From assembly GCF_013032505.1 (NCBI RefSeq), contig NZ_WQCG01000007.1, positions 62,001-126,000 of the forward strand: 64,000 nucleotides of DNA, written 5' to 3'. Positions 44,997 through 53,355 of this stretch are shown here, one piece after another. The translations under genes and the position numbers were made by a program. This stretch comes from Ruegeria atlantica. Its GTDB lineage: Bacteria; Pseudomonadota; Alphaproteobacteria; Rhodobacterales; Rhodobacteraceae. Below the pieces are notes generated by a model. The model made no database searches, was not told the DNA's origin, and saw only the letters and a list, made by a program, of their open reading frames with translations. Position 1 is the first letter of the stretch. Each line of letters begins with the position of its first letter.

Positions 44997-47252
44997 ATGC
45001 CCAAAGCGAAGATCACCAAAGAAGAGGCGCTGGCCTTTCACCTCGACCCGACCCCAGGCAAGTGGGAGGTGCAGGCCACCGTTCCCATGACCACGCAGCG
45101 CGATCTGTCGCTGGCATACAGCCCCGGTGTCGCTGTTCCATGTGAAGCAATCGCCGAAGCGCCGGAAACGGCCTATGACTATACCAACAAGGGTAACCTT
45201 GTTGCGGTGATTTCAAACGGCACAGCCGTTCTGGGTCTTGGCAATCTGGGCGCGCTGGGCTCGAAACCGGTAATGGAAGGCAAATCGGTCCTGTTCAAAC
45301 GGTTCGCTGATGTGAACTCAATCGATATCGAGTTGGATACAGAAGATCCGGATGAATTTTGCCGTGCCGTGCGTTTGATGGGGCCGACATTTGGCGGAAT
45401 CAACCTTGAGGACATCAAGGCGCCCGAATGTTTCATTATCGAACAGCGCCTGAAGGAAGAGATGGACATCCCGGTCTTCCATGATGACCAGCATGGAACT
45501 GCGGTGATCTGCGCGGCGGGTCTGCTGAACGCGCTGCATATCTCGGGCAAAAAGATCGAAGACGTGAAAATCGTCCTCAATGGCGCGGGTGCCGCAGGTA
45601 TCGCCTGTATCGAGCTGCTCAAGTCGATGGGTGCAAAGCATGAAAACTGCATCGTCTGCGACACCAAGGGTGTGATCTATCAAGGTCGTACTGAGGGTAT
45701 GAACCAGTGGAAATCGGCGCATGCGATCACCACGGATCTGCGTACTCTGGAAGAGGCCATGAAAGGCGCGGACGTCTTCCTTGGTGTGTCGGTGAAGGGT
45801 GCTGTGACGCAGGATATGGTCGCTAGCATGGCCGATAATCCGGTGATCTTCGCCATGGCGAATCCGGATCCCGAGATCACGCCGGAAGAGGCGCATGAGG
45901 TTCGGGTTGATGCGATCGTTGCCACCGGCCGCAGCGATTATCCCAATCAGGTCAATAACGTACTCGGATTCCCCTACCTGTTCCGCGGCGCGCTGGATAT
46001 CCACGCCCGCGCCATCAATGATGAGATGAAGATCGCCTGTGCCCACGCGCTGGCACGTCTGGCGCGCGAGGACGTGCCGGATGAGGTTGCACTGGCCTAT
46101 GGCAAGACGCTGACTTTTGGCCGTGATTACATCATCCCGACGCCGTTTGATCCGCGCCTGATCCACCGTATTCCGCCCGCCGTTGCCAAGGCGGGGATGG
46201 ACACCGGCGCAGCCCGTCGTCCGATCATCGATATGGATGCTTACGAGCTGAGCCTGAAATCCCGTATGGATCCGACGGCCAGCATCCTGCGCGGCCTGAA
46301 CGCCCGTGCCCGTGCCGCGCAAAGTCGGATGATTTTTGCCGAGGGCGACGATCCACGCGTTCTGCGCGCCGCAGTCATGTATCAGCGCTCGGGCTTCGGC
46401 AAAGCATTGGTTGTCGGTCGTGCCGAGGATGTGAAAGAAAAGCTGGAAGCAGCCGGCTTGGGCGATGCCGTGCGTGAGCTCGAGGTCGTCAACGCCGCCA
46501 ACACCACGCATCTCGATACGTATAAAGATTTCCTTTACAAGCGCCTGCAGCGCCGCGGGTTTGACCGTAAGGACATTCACCGCCTTGCAGCACGTGACCG
46601 CCACGTGTTCTCGTCGCTGATGCTGGCCCACGGTCATGCCGATGGTATGGTTTCTGGGGCAACGCGTAAGTCTGCGCACGTGCTGGACCGGATCAACCAT
46701 GTATTCGATGCAGATGCCGAACATGGTGCCGTTGGCGTGACTGCTCTGTTGCACAAGGGACGGATCGTTCTGATCGGTGATACGCTGGTGCATGAATGGC
46801 CAGATGAAAACGATTTGGCCAACATCGCTGAGCGGTCCGCGGCCGTCGCGCGCAGCATGGGACTTGAACCGCGCGTTGCCTTTGTCAGTTTCTCGACTTT
46901 CGGCTACCCGGTCTCCGAACGCGCCGAAAAGATGCACGTCGCGCCCGAAGTTCTGGACAAGCGCGGTGTCGATTTCGAATACGAAGGCGAAATGACTGTG
47001 GATGTCGCTCTGAACGTCGATCAACAAGAGGCCTATCCGTTCTCGCGCCTGACCGGTCCGGCAAATATCCTGATCGTACCGGCGCGCCACTCGGCCTCAA
47101 TCTCGACAAAACTGATGCAAGAAATGGGTGAGGCAACGGTCATTGGTCCTATTCTGTCGGGAATCGATAAACCGATCCAGATCTGCTCGACCGTGTCGAC
47201 CGCAAACGACATCCTGAACATGGCCATTCTGGCCGCTTGCGATATTGGATAA
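44997..47252 (+). CDS. maeB: NADP-type malic enzyme with phosphotransacetylase-like domain
   Basis: Decarboxylates malate to pyruvate. The 751-residue protein has the malic enzyme half (LSLAYSPGVAVPCEAI, GTAVLGLGNLGALGSKPVMEGK, FHDDQHGTAVI, VLNGAGAAGIACIELL) and, from about residue 430, a phosphotransacetylase-like half (RMIFAEGDDPRVLRAA, ending near AILAACDIG). The second half is usually regulatory, binding acetyl-CoA, rather than catalytic. Cofactor choice is inferred from the MaeB architecture. The ATG at 44997 fits the family; a frame from 44649 reads through mutS antisense and is spurious. Confidence 0.94.
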   Translation: MPKAKITKEEALAFHLDPTPGKWEVQATVPMTTQRDLSLAYSPGVAVPCEAIAEAPETAYDYTNKGNLVAVISNGTAVLGLGNLGALGSKPVMEGKSVLFKRFADVNSIDIELDTEDPDEFCRAVRLMGPTFGGINLEDIKAPECFIIEQRLKEEMDIPVFHDDQHGTAVICAAGLLNALHISGKKIEDVKIVLNGAGAAGIACIELLKSMGAKHENCIVCDTKGVIYQGRTEGMNQWKSAHAITTDLRTLEEAMKGADVFLGVSVKGAVTQDMVASMADNPVIFAMANPDPEITPEEAHEVRVDAIVATGRSDYPNQVNNVLGFPYLFRGALDIHARAINDEMKIACAHALARLAREDVPDEVALAYGKTLTFGRDYIIPTPFDPRLIHRIPPAVAKAGMDTGAARRPIIDMDAYELSLKSRMDPTASILRGLNARARAAQSRMIFAEGDDPRVLRAAVMYQRSGFGKALVVGRAEDVKEKLEAAGLGDAVRELEVVNAANTTHLDTYKDFLYKRLQRRGFDRKDIHRLAARDRHVFSSLMLAHGHADGMVSGATRKSAHVLDRINHVFDADAEHGAVGVTALLHKGRIVLIGDTLVHEWPDENDLANIAERSAAVARSMGLEPRVAFVSFSTFGYPVSERAEKMHVAPEVLDKRGVDFEYEGEMTVDVALNVDQQEAYPFSRLTGPANILIVPARHSASISTKLMQEMGEATVIGPILSGIDKPIQICSTVSTANDILNMAILAACDIG

Positions 47253-47255
47253 GCT

Positions 47256-48128
47256 GTGACGATCTGGAACCTTGGCTCGATCAATGCGGACATGGTCTAT
47301 GGCCTGCCGCATCTGCCCACTGCCGGTGAAACACTGGCTGCCACGAACTTTGAACGTTTTCTGGGTGGCAAGGGCGCCAATATGTCCGTTGCGGCGGCGC
47401 GTGCTGGATCGCGTGTGGCGCATATCGGTGGCGTCGGACCAGACGGGCGCTGGGCGCGGGATCGCATGACGGAATATGGCGTCGACACCCGGTTCACCGC
47501 TGAGGTCGACGTGCCTACGGGTCACGCGATTATTGCGGTCGATGCGCAAGGTGAGAACCAGATTATTCTGTATCCCGGCGCAAACCACGCCATCACCGAG
47601 GATCAGCTGCGACAGGCGCTGTCGCAGGCCGTTCGGGGTGATCTGCTGGTCATGCAGAACGAAACCAATTCCCAGGTCGAAGCCGCCCGCATGGGTCGTG
47701 ATCTGGGTCTGACGATCTGCTACGCTGCCGCGCCGTTTCAGGCGGATGCCGTGCAGGCGGTGCTGCCATACTTGGATTTTCTGATCCTGAATGAGGTTGA
47801 GGCGGAACAGCTTCGTGAAAGCACCGGCCAATCCGTCGCCGATTTGCCCGTGAAACATGTTCTGGTCACGCTGGGATCCAAAGGCGCGCGCTATCTTCCC
47901 AAGGATGGCGAGATGCTACAGATTTCAGCGCATAAGGTGAATGCGGTGGACACCACTGGCGCAGGGGATACCTTCACCGGTTATGTTCTGGCTGGAATGG
48001 ACCGCGGGTTGCCGATGCCGCAGGCGATTGCACAAGCAAATCGTGCCGCGGCCCTGATGGTCACGCGGCACGGTACGGCGGATGTTATTCCTGACCTCAA
48101 AGAGGTGCTGGAGGCCCGGTTCGATTAG
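47256..48128 (+). CDS. PfkB-family carbohydrate kinase (ribokinase-like)
   Basis: A 290-residue sugar or nucleoside kinase. PfkB signature 1 reads FLGGKGANMSVAAARAG and signature 2 VDTTGAGDTFTGYVLAG, which holds the catalytic Asp. Overall it resembles RbsK, but without neighbouring sugar transport genes the substrate is open. It starts with GTG 3 bp after the maeB stop, so it is likely translated from the same message, and ends in a 4-bp overlap with convergent msrA. Confidence 0.85.
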   Translation: MTIWNLGSINADMVYGLPHLPTAGETLAATNFERFLGGKGANMSVAAARAGSRVAHIGGVGPDGRWARDRMTEYGVDTRFTAEVDVPTGHAIIAVDAQGENQIILYPGANHAITEDQLRQALSQAVRGDLLVMQNETNSQVEAARMGRDLGLTICYAAAPFQADAVQAVLPYLDFLILNEVEAEQLRESTGQSVADLPVKHVLVTLGSKGARYLPKDGEMLQISAHKVNAVDTTGAGDTFTGYVLAGMDRGLPMPQAIAQANRAAALMVTRHGTADVIPDLKEVLEARFD

Positions 48129-48796
48129 TATCCGGCGAAAGGTGCGTCGCTACCCCAGAGCTGTTTGACGCGTGCGTCCCGACCGCAAGCCTTGCGGTAA
48201 GCTTTGTATGCGTTTTTCTGGCGCTTGGGTCCAAAACGGGTGAGCACCAGCTTATCGCCCTTGTAGTAATCCTGATGGTAGGCCTCGGCCGGATAAAATG
48301 CGCCCGACTGCAGAATAGGTGTGACAACCTTTTGACCCAGGGCATTCTGCGCGTTGGTCTTAGCTTGCTGTGCTAGCGTCTTTTCCCCTGCGTTAGAGAC
48401 AAAAACCGCAGTGCGATAGCTGTCGCCGCGGTCACAGAACTGACCACCTGCATCAGTTGGATCAACGGAACGGAAGAACATGCTCAGTAGTGTTTCACGG
48501 GAAACCCGCGCGGGATCAAAGGTGATCTGAACAGCTTCGTAATGGCCGGTGCCACCCTTTGTCACCTGATCATAAGTCGGATTGGCAGTCTTGCCGCCGG
48601 TAAAGCCAGAGACGGCACCGATCACGCCGGGAACGGATTCAAAATCGGATTCAACACACCAGAAACACCCTCCAGCGACGGTCAGGGTTTCGGTGCCGGC
48701 AGCCGGTGCGGGCAAGGCGCGCAGCATTGCCGCCAGTGTGATCAGGACAAACAGAAGCGACGGTTTAACGAAATCGAGGTATGCGGTCCGTGTCAT
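48125..48796 (-). CDS. msrA: Exported peptide methionine sulfoxide reductase MsrA
   Basis: Reduces methionine-S-sulfoxide in proteins. The 223-residue protein has the active site GGCFWCVE, FTGGKTANPTYDQVTKGGTGHYEAVQI, YRTAVFVSN and the tail Cys in YRKACGRD. Unlike cytosolic MsrA it has an N-terminal hydrophobic leader (LLFVLITLAAMLRALPAPAAG), so it probably repairs periplasmic proteins. The segment RVSRETLL, where family members often have VSYEELL, coincides with a degenerate parS sequence at 48491. Confidence 0.94.
   Translation of the reverse strand: MTRTAYLDFVKPSLLFVLITLAAMLRALPAPAAGTETLTVAGGCFWCVESDFESVPGVIGAVSGFTGGKTANPTYDQVTKGGTGHYEAVQITFDPARVSRETLLSMFFRSVDPTDAGGQFCDRGDSYRTAVFVSNAGEKTLAQQAKTNAQNALGQKVVTPILQSGAFYPAEAYHQDYYKGDKLVLTRFGPKRQKNAYKAYRKACGRDARVKQLWGSDAPFAGY
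48491..48506. other. Degenerate parS-like sequence in msrA
   Basis: TGTTTCACGGGAAACC matches the parS consensus TGTTTCACGTGAAACA at 14 of 16 positions. It lies about 15 kb from parS site 1. On the minus strand it encodes the same VSRET pentapeptide as parS in rsmG. Whether ParB binds it is unknown. Confidence 0.4.
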
Positions 48797-48894
48797 TGCA
48801 GATCTCCTTCTGAGATCAGGCTGCCCGGACTTTTCTGCCGTTGCAATCCGCTGACATGGTTTGTCACGCGCTGGTGAGACGAGTTTATCAGCGC

Positions 48895-49176
48895 TTAACC
48901 CAGCAGTTGCCCCAATTTCATAGCGACACCCATGTTGCCTGAAATTTTGAGCTTACCCAGCGCCACGCCGGTCATCGGGTTCAGCTTGCCGGTCAGCAGC
49001 TTCGTAAGGTTTTCCTGGGAAATTCGGATCGTGCAGTCGGCATCCTGATCCTGCGTCGTTGCTTGGTTGTCGATCAGCACGATCACCCCGTCATCGCCGC
49101 AGTCGAATTTGAGAGAGCCGTCAAACGTCTTATCTCTCAGACCTTTTTGAATCCCGTCGGCGATGTCCTGAAGCAT
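48895..49176 (-). CDS. SCP2 sterol-carrier-like domain protein
   Basis: A 93-residue single-domain protein of the SCP2 family: DIADGIQKGLRDKTFDGSLKFD, TIRISQENLTKLLTGKLNPMTGVALGKLKISGNMGVAMKL. The fold has a hydrophobic tunnel for lipid or fatty acyl ligands; bacterial roles are mostly undefined. It is downstream of the argG terminator and so probably transcribed alone. Confidence 0.9.
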   Translation of the reverse strand: MLQDIADGIQKGLRDKTFDGSLKFDCGDDGVIVLIDNQATTQDQDADCTIRISQENLTKLLTGKLNPMTGVALGKLKISGNMGVAMKLGQLLG

Positions 49177-49271
49177 GTTTTACCCTTTCCCTGTTGACCT
49201 TTGCGTAAAGACAAAAGGGCGAAACTGGCAAGGGTGACGCTACTGGAACTAACAGGCCAGTGAAGATAAAG

Positions 49272-49300
49272 AAAAACCCGGCACCCTTTCGGGCACCGGG
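49272..49300 (-). terminator. Rho-independent terminator of argG
   Basis: On the minus strand CCCGGTGCCC-GAAA-GGGTGCCGGG forms a 10-bp stem with two G-U pairs and a stable GAAA tetraloop, followed by TTTTTCTTT. It begins 27 nt after the argG stop. Confidence 0.9.
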
Positions 49301-49326
49301 GTTCGTCGTTGCAGCGATGGCAAGAA

Positions 49327-50553
49327 TTACTTGGACAGACGCTTCTCGCGCGAAGCCAGAAGTTTCAGGCGCAGGGCATTCAATTGGATGAAGCCTGCAG
49401 CGTCTTTTTGATCGTAAGCGCCTGCATCGTCTTCGAATGTTACATGCTCTTCGGAATAGAGCGAATGATCCGACCAACGACCAACGGTCGAGGCCAGACC
49501 TTTGTACAGTTTCACACGCACGGTTCCGGTAACATGTTCCTGCGACTTGTCGATTGCAGCCTGCAACATCTCACGCTCAGGCGAATACCAGAATCCATTA
49601 TAGATCAGCTCCGCATATTGCGGCATCAACTGGTCCTTCAGATGCATTGCGCCACGGTCCATGGTGATGGATTCAATACCACGATGTGCTTCCAGCAGGA
49701 CGGTGCCGCCGGGCGTTTCGTATATGCCGCGCGATTTCATACCAACGAAGCGGCCTTCGACCAGGTCAAGACGCCCAATGCCGTGCTTACCGCCGTATTC
49801 GTTCAGCTTGGTCAGGATGGTCGCGGGGCTCATCGCCTCGCCATTGATGCTGACTGCGTCGCCTTTTTCAAAGCCGATCTCGATGAATTCCGGCTCGTTC
49901 GGCGCATCCTCGGGGTGGACGGTTCGCTGATAGACATAATCGGGTGCCATATCGGCGGGGTCTTCCAGAACCTTACCTTCGGACGACGTGTGCAGCAGGT
50001 TCGCGTCGACCGAGAAGGGCGCCTCACCGCGCTTGTCTTTGGCGATCGGAATCTGATGGGCTTCGGCCCATTCCAACAGACGCGTCCGGCTGGTCAGGTC
50101 CCACTCACGCCACGGCGCAATGACTTTGATGTCTGGGTTCAGAGCATAGGCCGCCAGTTCAAAGCGAACCTGATCGTTGCCCTTGCCGGTGGCACCATGC
50201 GCCACAGCGTCGGCACCGGTTTCTTCAGCGATCTCGACCAGGCGCTTGGAAATCAGCGGCCGCGCGATCGAGGTACCCAGCAGGTACAGGCCTTCATATT
50301 GCGCGTTGGCGCGGAACATCGGGAAAACAAAGTCGCGGACAAACTCTTCGCGGATGTCCTCGATATAGATGTTCTCGGGCTTGATCCCCAGCATCTCGGC
50401 CTTTTGGCGGGCGGGTTCCAGTTCCTCACCCTGACCCAGATCGGCGGTGAAGGTCACAACCTCACAGCCATACTCGGTCTGCAGCCATTTCAGAATGATC
50501 GAGGTATCAAGGCCACCGGAATAGGCCAGAACAACTTTCTTGGGCGCGGACAT
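49327..50553 (-). CDS. argG: Argininosuccinate synthase
   Basis: Joins citrulline and aspartate with ATP in arginine synthesis. The 408-residue protein has the P-loop [12 protein letters not shown], the citrulline/aspartate-binding [13 protein letters not shown], the [27 protein letters not shown] block and RGAMHLKD. It is full length. The gene stands alone: a strong terminator follows and no other arg gene is nearby. Confidence 0.97.
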   Translation of the reverse strand: MSAPKKVVLAYSGGLDTSIILKWLQTEYGCEVVTFTADLGQGEELEPARQKAEMLGIKPENIYIEDIREEFVRDFVFPMFRANAQYEGLYLLGTSIARPLISKRLVEIAEETGADAVAHGATGKGNDQVRFELAAYALNPDIKVIAPWREWDLTSRTRLLEWAEAHQIPIAKDKRGEAPFSVDANLLHTSSEGKVLEDPADMAPDYVYQRTVHPEDAPNEPEFIEIGFEKGDAVSINGEAMSPATILTKLNEYGGKHGIGRLDLVEGRFVGMKSRGIYETPGGTVLLEAHRGIESITMDRGAMHLKDQLMPQYAELIYNGFWYSPEREMLQAAIDKSQEHVTGTVRVKLYKGLASTVGRWSDHSLYSEEHVTFEDDAGAYDQKDAAGFIQLNALRLKLLASREKRLSK

Positions 50554-50692
50554 CTGACTTCCCTTTATGCGTAGAACGACTGGCCCCTAGCGGGTTTTGG
50601 ACGCGGGGGCAAGCTGTGTGGATTGACGCAGGCCCGGAATTGAGGTGAAACGTTCGGAAAGAGAACAAGGATTGGTTGAGAGGGCAGTTTTC

Positions 50693-51460
50693 GTGCTGGG
50701 ACTAGAGATTTTAGTGCATTCGGTGAAGATGGTTATAAGGAACCTAAAACAAGCGCTTCAGATTTCAGTTGTGCCTGCGCTCATCGGCGGTCTTCTGGCC
50801 ATCGCTTTGTTTTTTCTGTTCGGCATCCCTTTTGAAGAATTCGACAGTGAAACGACCGGCTTCCCCGAAGGTGTAACAGCGGCTTCCTTCACAGGGTTTA
50901 TGTTGTGTTTAATGGTGGTTGTCTTGGGGGTTATGCTTTGGATTATCGTGTCGTGGCACCGATTTGTCCTGCTTGAGGAATACCCGACCGGGCTGGTTCC
51001 ACCCTTCCGGTTTGACCGGGTTCTCGCCTATTTCGGGCGTCTTCTTATGCTTTGCCTCATAGCTCTCGTGATAATGTTACCAGCGATGCTTGTCATGGGA
51101 TTGATGGCGCAAGCTTCAGCAGCATTGGGAATTTTGGTCTGGGTGGCTTTGGTTATCTTTCTCACCATCGGGTTTTATCGGGCATCCCCTATTTTGCCCG
51201 GCGCAGCCATCGGAAAACCAATAAAGCTTTCTGAGGCTTGGCAGGCAACTTCGGGCGCCAGTGGTGCAATTGCGCTTTTGGTCGTTTTGTCCATACTCCT
51301 CCAGTTGTTGCTTCAACTGCTGGCGTCATTGTTGCTCTTTGTCCCGGTTATCGGTGTCTTGATCGTGTTGTTTTCAAGCATGCTTGTAATCCCATTGATC
51401 AATGTCAGCATCCTGACCACGATCTATGGCGTCTATATCGAGAAACGCGAGCTCTCTTGA
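50693..51460 (+). CDS. Inner membrane protein of unknown function
   Basis: A 255-residue protein with about six hydrophobic segments, among them VPALIGGLLAIALFFLFGI, FTGFMLCLMVVVLGVMLWIIV, LLMLCLIALVIMLPAMLVMGLM and a C-terminal VLSILLQLLLQLLASLLLFVPVIG. No family motif is clear. I prefer GTG 50693, with GAGAGG nine bases upstream; a GTG at 50645 adds 16 charged residues, and an ATG at 50729 is also possible. It lies between argG and ilvA, both unrelated in function as far as can be seen. Confidence 0.65.
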   Translation: MLGLEILVHSVKMVIRNLKQALQISVVPALIGGLLAIALFFLFGIPFEEFDSETTGFPEGVTAASFTGFMLCLMVVVLGVMLWIIVSWHRFVLLEEYPTGLVPPFRFDRVLAYFGRLLMLCLIALVIMLPAMLVMGLMAQASAALGILVWVALVIFLTIGFYRASPILPGAAIGKPIKLSEAWQATSGASGAIALLVVLSILLQLLLQLLASLLLFVPVIGVLIVLFSSMLVIPLINVSILTTIYGVYIEKRELS

Positions 51461-51516
51461 GCCGTACACATATGTATTCCTTGCTCTTTTAGTCGGGATA
51501 AGCCAGTGAAGCGTTC

Positions 51517-52743
51517 ATGACCGATTTCATGACCCGCGCCCGTACTGCCGAACAGGCAATGCGCTCTGTTTTTCCTGCGACGCCGCTGCAACGGAATGCC
51601 CATCTGTCCGACCGCTATGGCGCGGACATCTGGCTCAAGCGCGAAGACCTCAGCCCGGTGCGGTCCTACAAGATCCGTGGCGCATTCAATGCCATGCGCA
51701 AGCAGCAGGGGCAGGAACTGTTCGTCTGTGCCAGTGCGGGCAATCACGCACAGGGTGTGGCCTATATGTGCAAGCATCTGGGTGTGAAGGGTGTGATCTT
51801 TATGCCGGTGACGACGCCGCAGCAGAAAATCCAAAAGACCCGGATTTTCGGCGGCGACAATATCGAGATCCACCTGACCGGAGACTATTTTGACGATACT
51901 CTGGCTGCGGCGCAGGACTGGTGTGCCCAGCAAGGTGGATACTTCCTGTCGCCGTTCGACGATGAAGATGTGATCGAAGGCCAGGCTTCGCTGGCGGTCG
52001 AGATCGAGGAACAGCTGGGACAGGTGCCCGATCATGTCATCTTACCGGTGGGTGGCGGCGGCATGTCTTCCGGTGTGGCAACGTGGTTCGGGGATCGCAC
52101 CCATTGTTTGTTCGTAGAACCGGCGGGTGGGGCTTGTCTGCGGGCGGCTTTGGCGGCGGGGCATCCGGTGGCTTTGGACCATGTGGATACATTTGTCGAC
52201 GGCGCTGCCGTAGGTCGGATTGGGGAAAAGCCGTTTGAGTTGTTGAAATCCCGCCACCTGTCTGACGTTCTAGTGCTGTCCGAAGACCGCATTTGTACAA
52301 CCATGATTGAAATGCTGAACGTCGAGGGCATCGTTCTGGAACCAGCCGGGGCCTTGGCGGTCGAGGCTGTGGGCGACGTGCAAAGCTTTATCCGGGGAAA
52401 AACCGTTGTGTGTGTCACCTCGGGCGGCAACTTCGATTTCGAACGATTGCCTGAGGTCAAGGAACGGGCACAGCGTTATTCCGGCGTCAAGAAGTACTTC
52501 ATCCTGCGCCTGCCACAACGTCCGGGTGCACTAAAAGAGTTTCTGGGCATCCTGGGCCCCGAGGACGATATTGCTCGCTTTGAATACTTGAAAAAGTCGG
52601 CCCGCAATTTCGGGTCGGTCTTGATCGGTATCGAAACGCGAAAGCCCGAGAACTTCGTGCGCCTTTTTGCGCATCTTGACGATGCGGGCTTTACCTATAC
52701 CGACATCACCGAAGATGAAACGCTGGTGCAATTCGTGATCTGA
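51517..52743 (+). CDS. ilvA: Threonine dehydratase (short, ACT-like tail)
   Basis: Converts threonine to 2-oxobutanoate for isoleucine synthesis. The 408-residue PLP enzyme has the lysine in SYKIRGAFNAMR, CASAGNHAQGVAYMCKHLG, the phosphate-binding GGGGMSSG and a single C-terminal ACT-like regulatory domain (KYFILRLPQRPGALKEFLGIL). Length fits the shorter IlvA form, about 400 residues, rather than the E. coli two-ACT form. A catabolic role is possible but the ACT tail favours biosynthesis. Confidence 0.93.
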   Translation: MTDFMTRARTAEQAMRSVFPATPLQRNAHLSDRYGADIWLKREDLSPVRSYKIRGAFNAMRKQQGQELFVCASAGNHAQGVAYMCKHLGVKGVIFMPVTTPQQKIQKTRIFGGDNIEIHLTGDYFDDTLAAAQDWCAQQGGYFLSPFDDEDVIEGQASLAVEIEEQLGQVPDHVILPVGGGGMSSGVATWFGDRTHCLFVEPAGGACLRAALAAGHPVALDHVDTFVDGAAVGRIGEKPFELLKSRHLSDVLVLSEDRICTTMIEMLNVEGIVLEPAGALAVEAVGDVQSFIRGKTVVCVTSGGNFDFERLPEVKERAQRYSGVKKYFILRLPQRPGALKEFLGILGPEDDIARFEYLKKSARNFGSVLIGIETRKPENFVRLFAHLDDAGFTYTDITEDETLVQFVI

Positions 52744-52811
52744 CCGTGCGGCTCGGCTTGGGGTAGGTCTAGATCAACCACCTCAGAACTGATCGGGTTG
52801 CCAAGGTTGGC

Positions 52812-52863
52812 AGATTGACGCGAACTCTGGGGTAGCGATGAACGGAACCCCGTCAGTCAATCT
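52812..52863. repeat. Nested inverted repeat at the end of the HPt gene
   Basis: AGATTGAC and GTCAATCT (8 bp, perfect) enclose GGGGT and ACCCC. The structure lies 68 bp after the ilvA stop and covers the stop codon of the minus-strand HPt gene. It may end transcripts from one or both sides, but no U-tract follows. Confidence 0.4.
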
Positions 52864-53204
52864 ACCGGCTTCGCTGGCCGCAATAAACTGCTTAGCCCTG
52901 CCTTGAACTCAACGGCAGAGTGTTCGAATACTCTGAGGATATTGGCCACGTCGACCACTTGGGCGTCCCCTTGTGCCGATTGCCTTTCCCCGTCCTGACA
53001 AAGCTTTGCTAAGGTCTCGAACCCAAGGCTCAGCGCGCTTCCTTTTACAAAATGTAGGTTTTGTTCGAACTCTGTGCGGGCGGAGTCGTTGCGAAGCCGG
53101 GTAAGCGCCTCATTCACTTCGTCAAGAAAGATATGCACCACCTCATTAAATTCGCTGGCGCCGACCTCGTCCCTTAGCTGTCGAACCCTGGACCAGTTGA
53201 TCAT
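52857..53204 (-). CDS. Histidine phosphotransfer (HPt) domain protein
   Basis: A 115-residue single-domain HPt protein. The phosphorylatable histidine is His51 in LHFVKGSALSLGFETL, within a helical bundle (EFNEVVHIFLDEVNEALTRL before, LAKLCQDGERQS after). Such proteins relay phosphate between receivers. It is divergent from the receiver-phosphatase gene at 53356, its likely partner. It is not ChpT, which is a larger dimeric protein. Confidence 0.88.
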   Translation of the reverse strand: MINWSRVRQLRDEVGASEFNEVVHIFLDEVNEALTRLRNDSARTEFEQNLHFVKGSALSLGFETLAKLCQDGERQSAQGDAQVVDVANILRVFEHSAVEFKAGLSSLLRPAKPVD

Positions 53205-53355
53205 GCCATCCTCACCTTATCTGCTTGGGGATTTGGTAGCGCAGAATGAGTAAAGAGCGGGTTAAGCGGCAAGGGTTTCGCTTTTCACCCATTGTTAAAC
53301 AGCCTCGCCATAGGGTCATCCCATTCCGATAGGCGTTGCTGGGTAGAGGGTTAAG

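Noticed and set aside
45318..47090. 590-codon open frame antisense to the malic enzyme gene
   Set aside because: It is a shadow of maeB in a GC-rich genome. It has no ribosome-binding site and no recognisable domain, and the plus-strand gene is a clear family member.
49309..50574. 421-codon open frame antisense to argG
   Set aside because: It spans the whole of argG plus its terminator; argG is unmistakable and the antisense frame is a codon-bias artefact.
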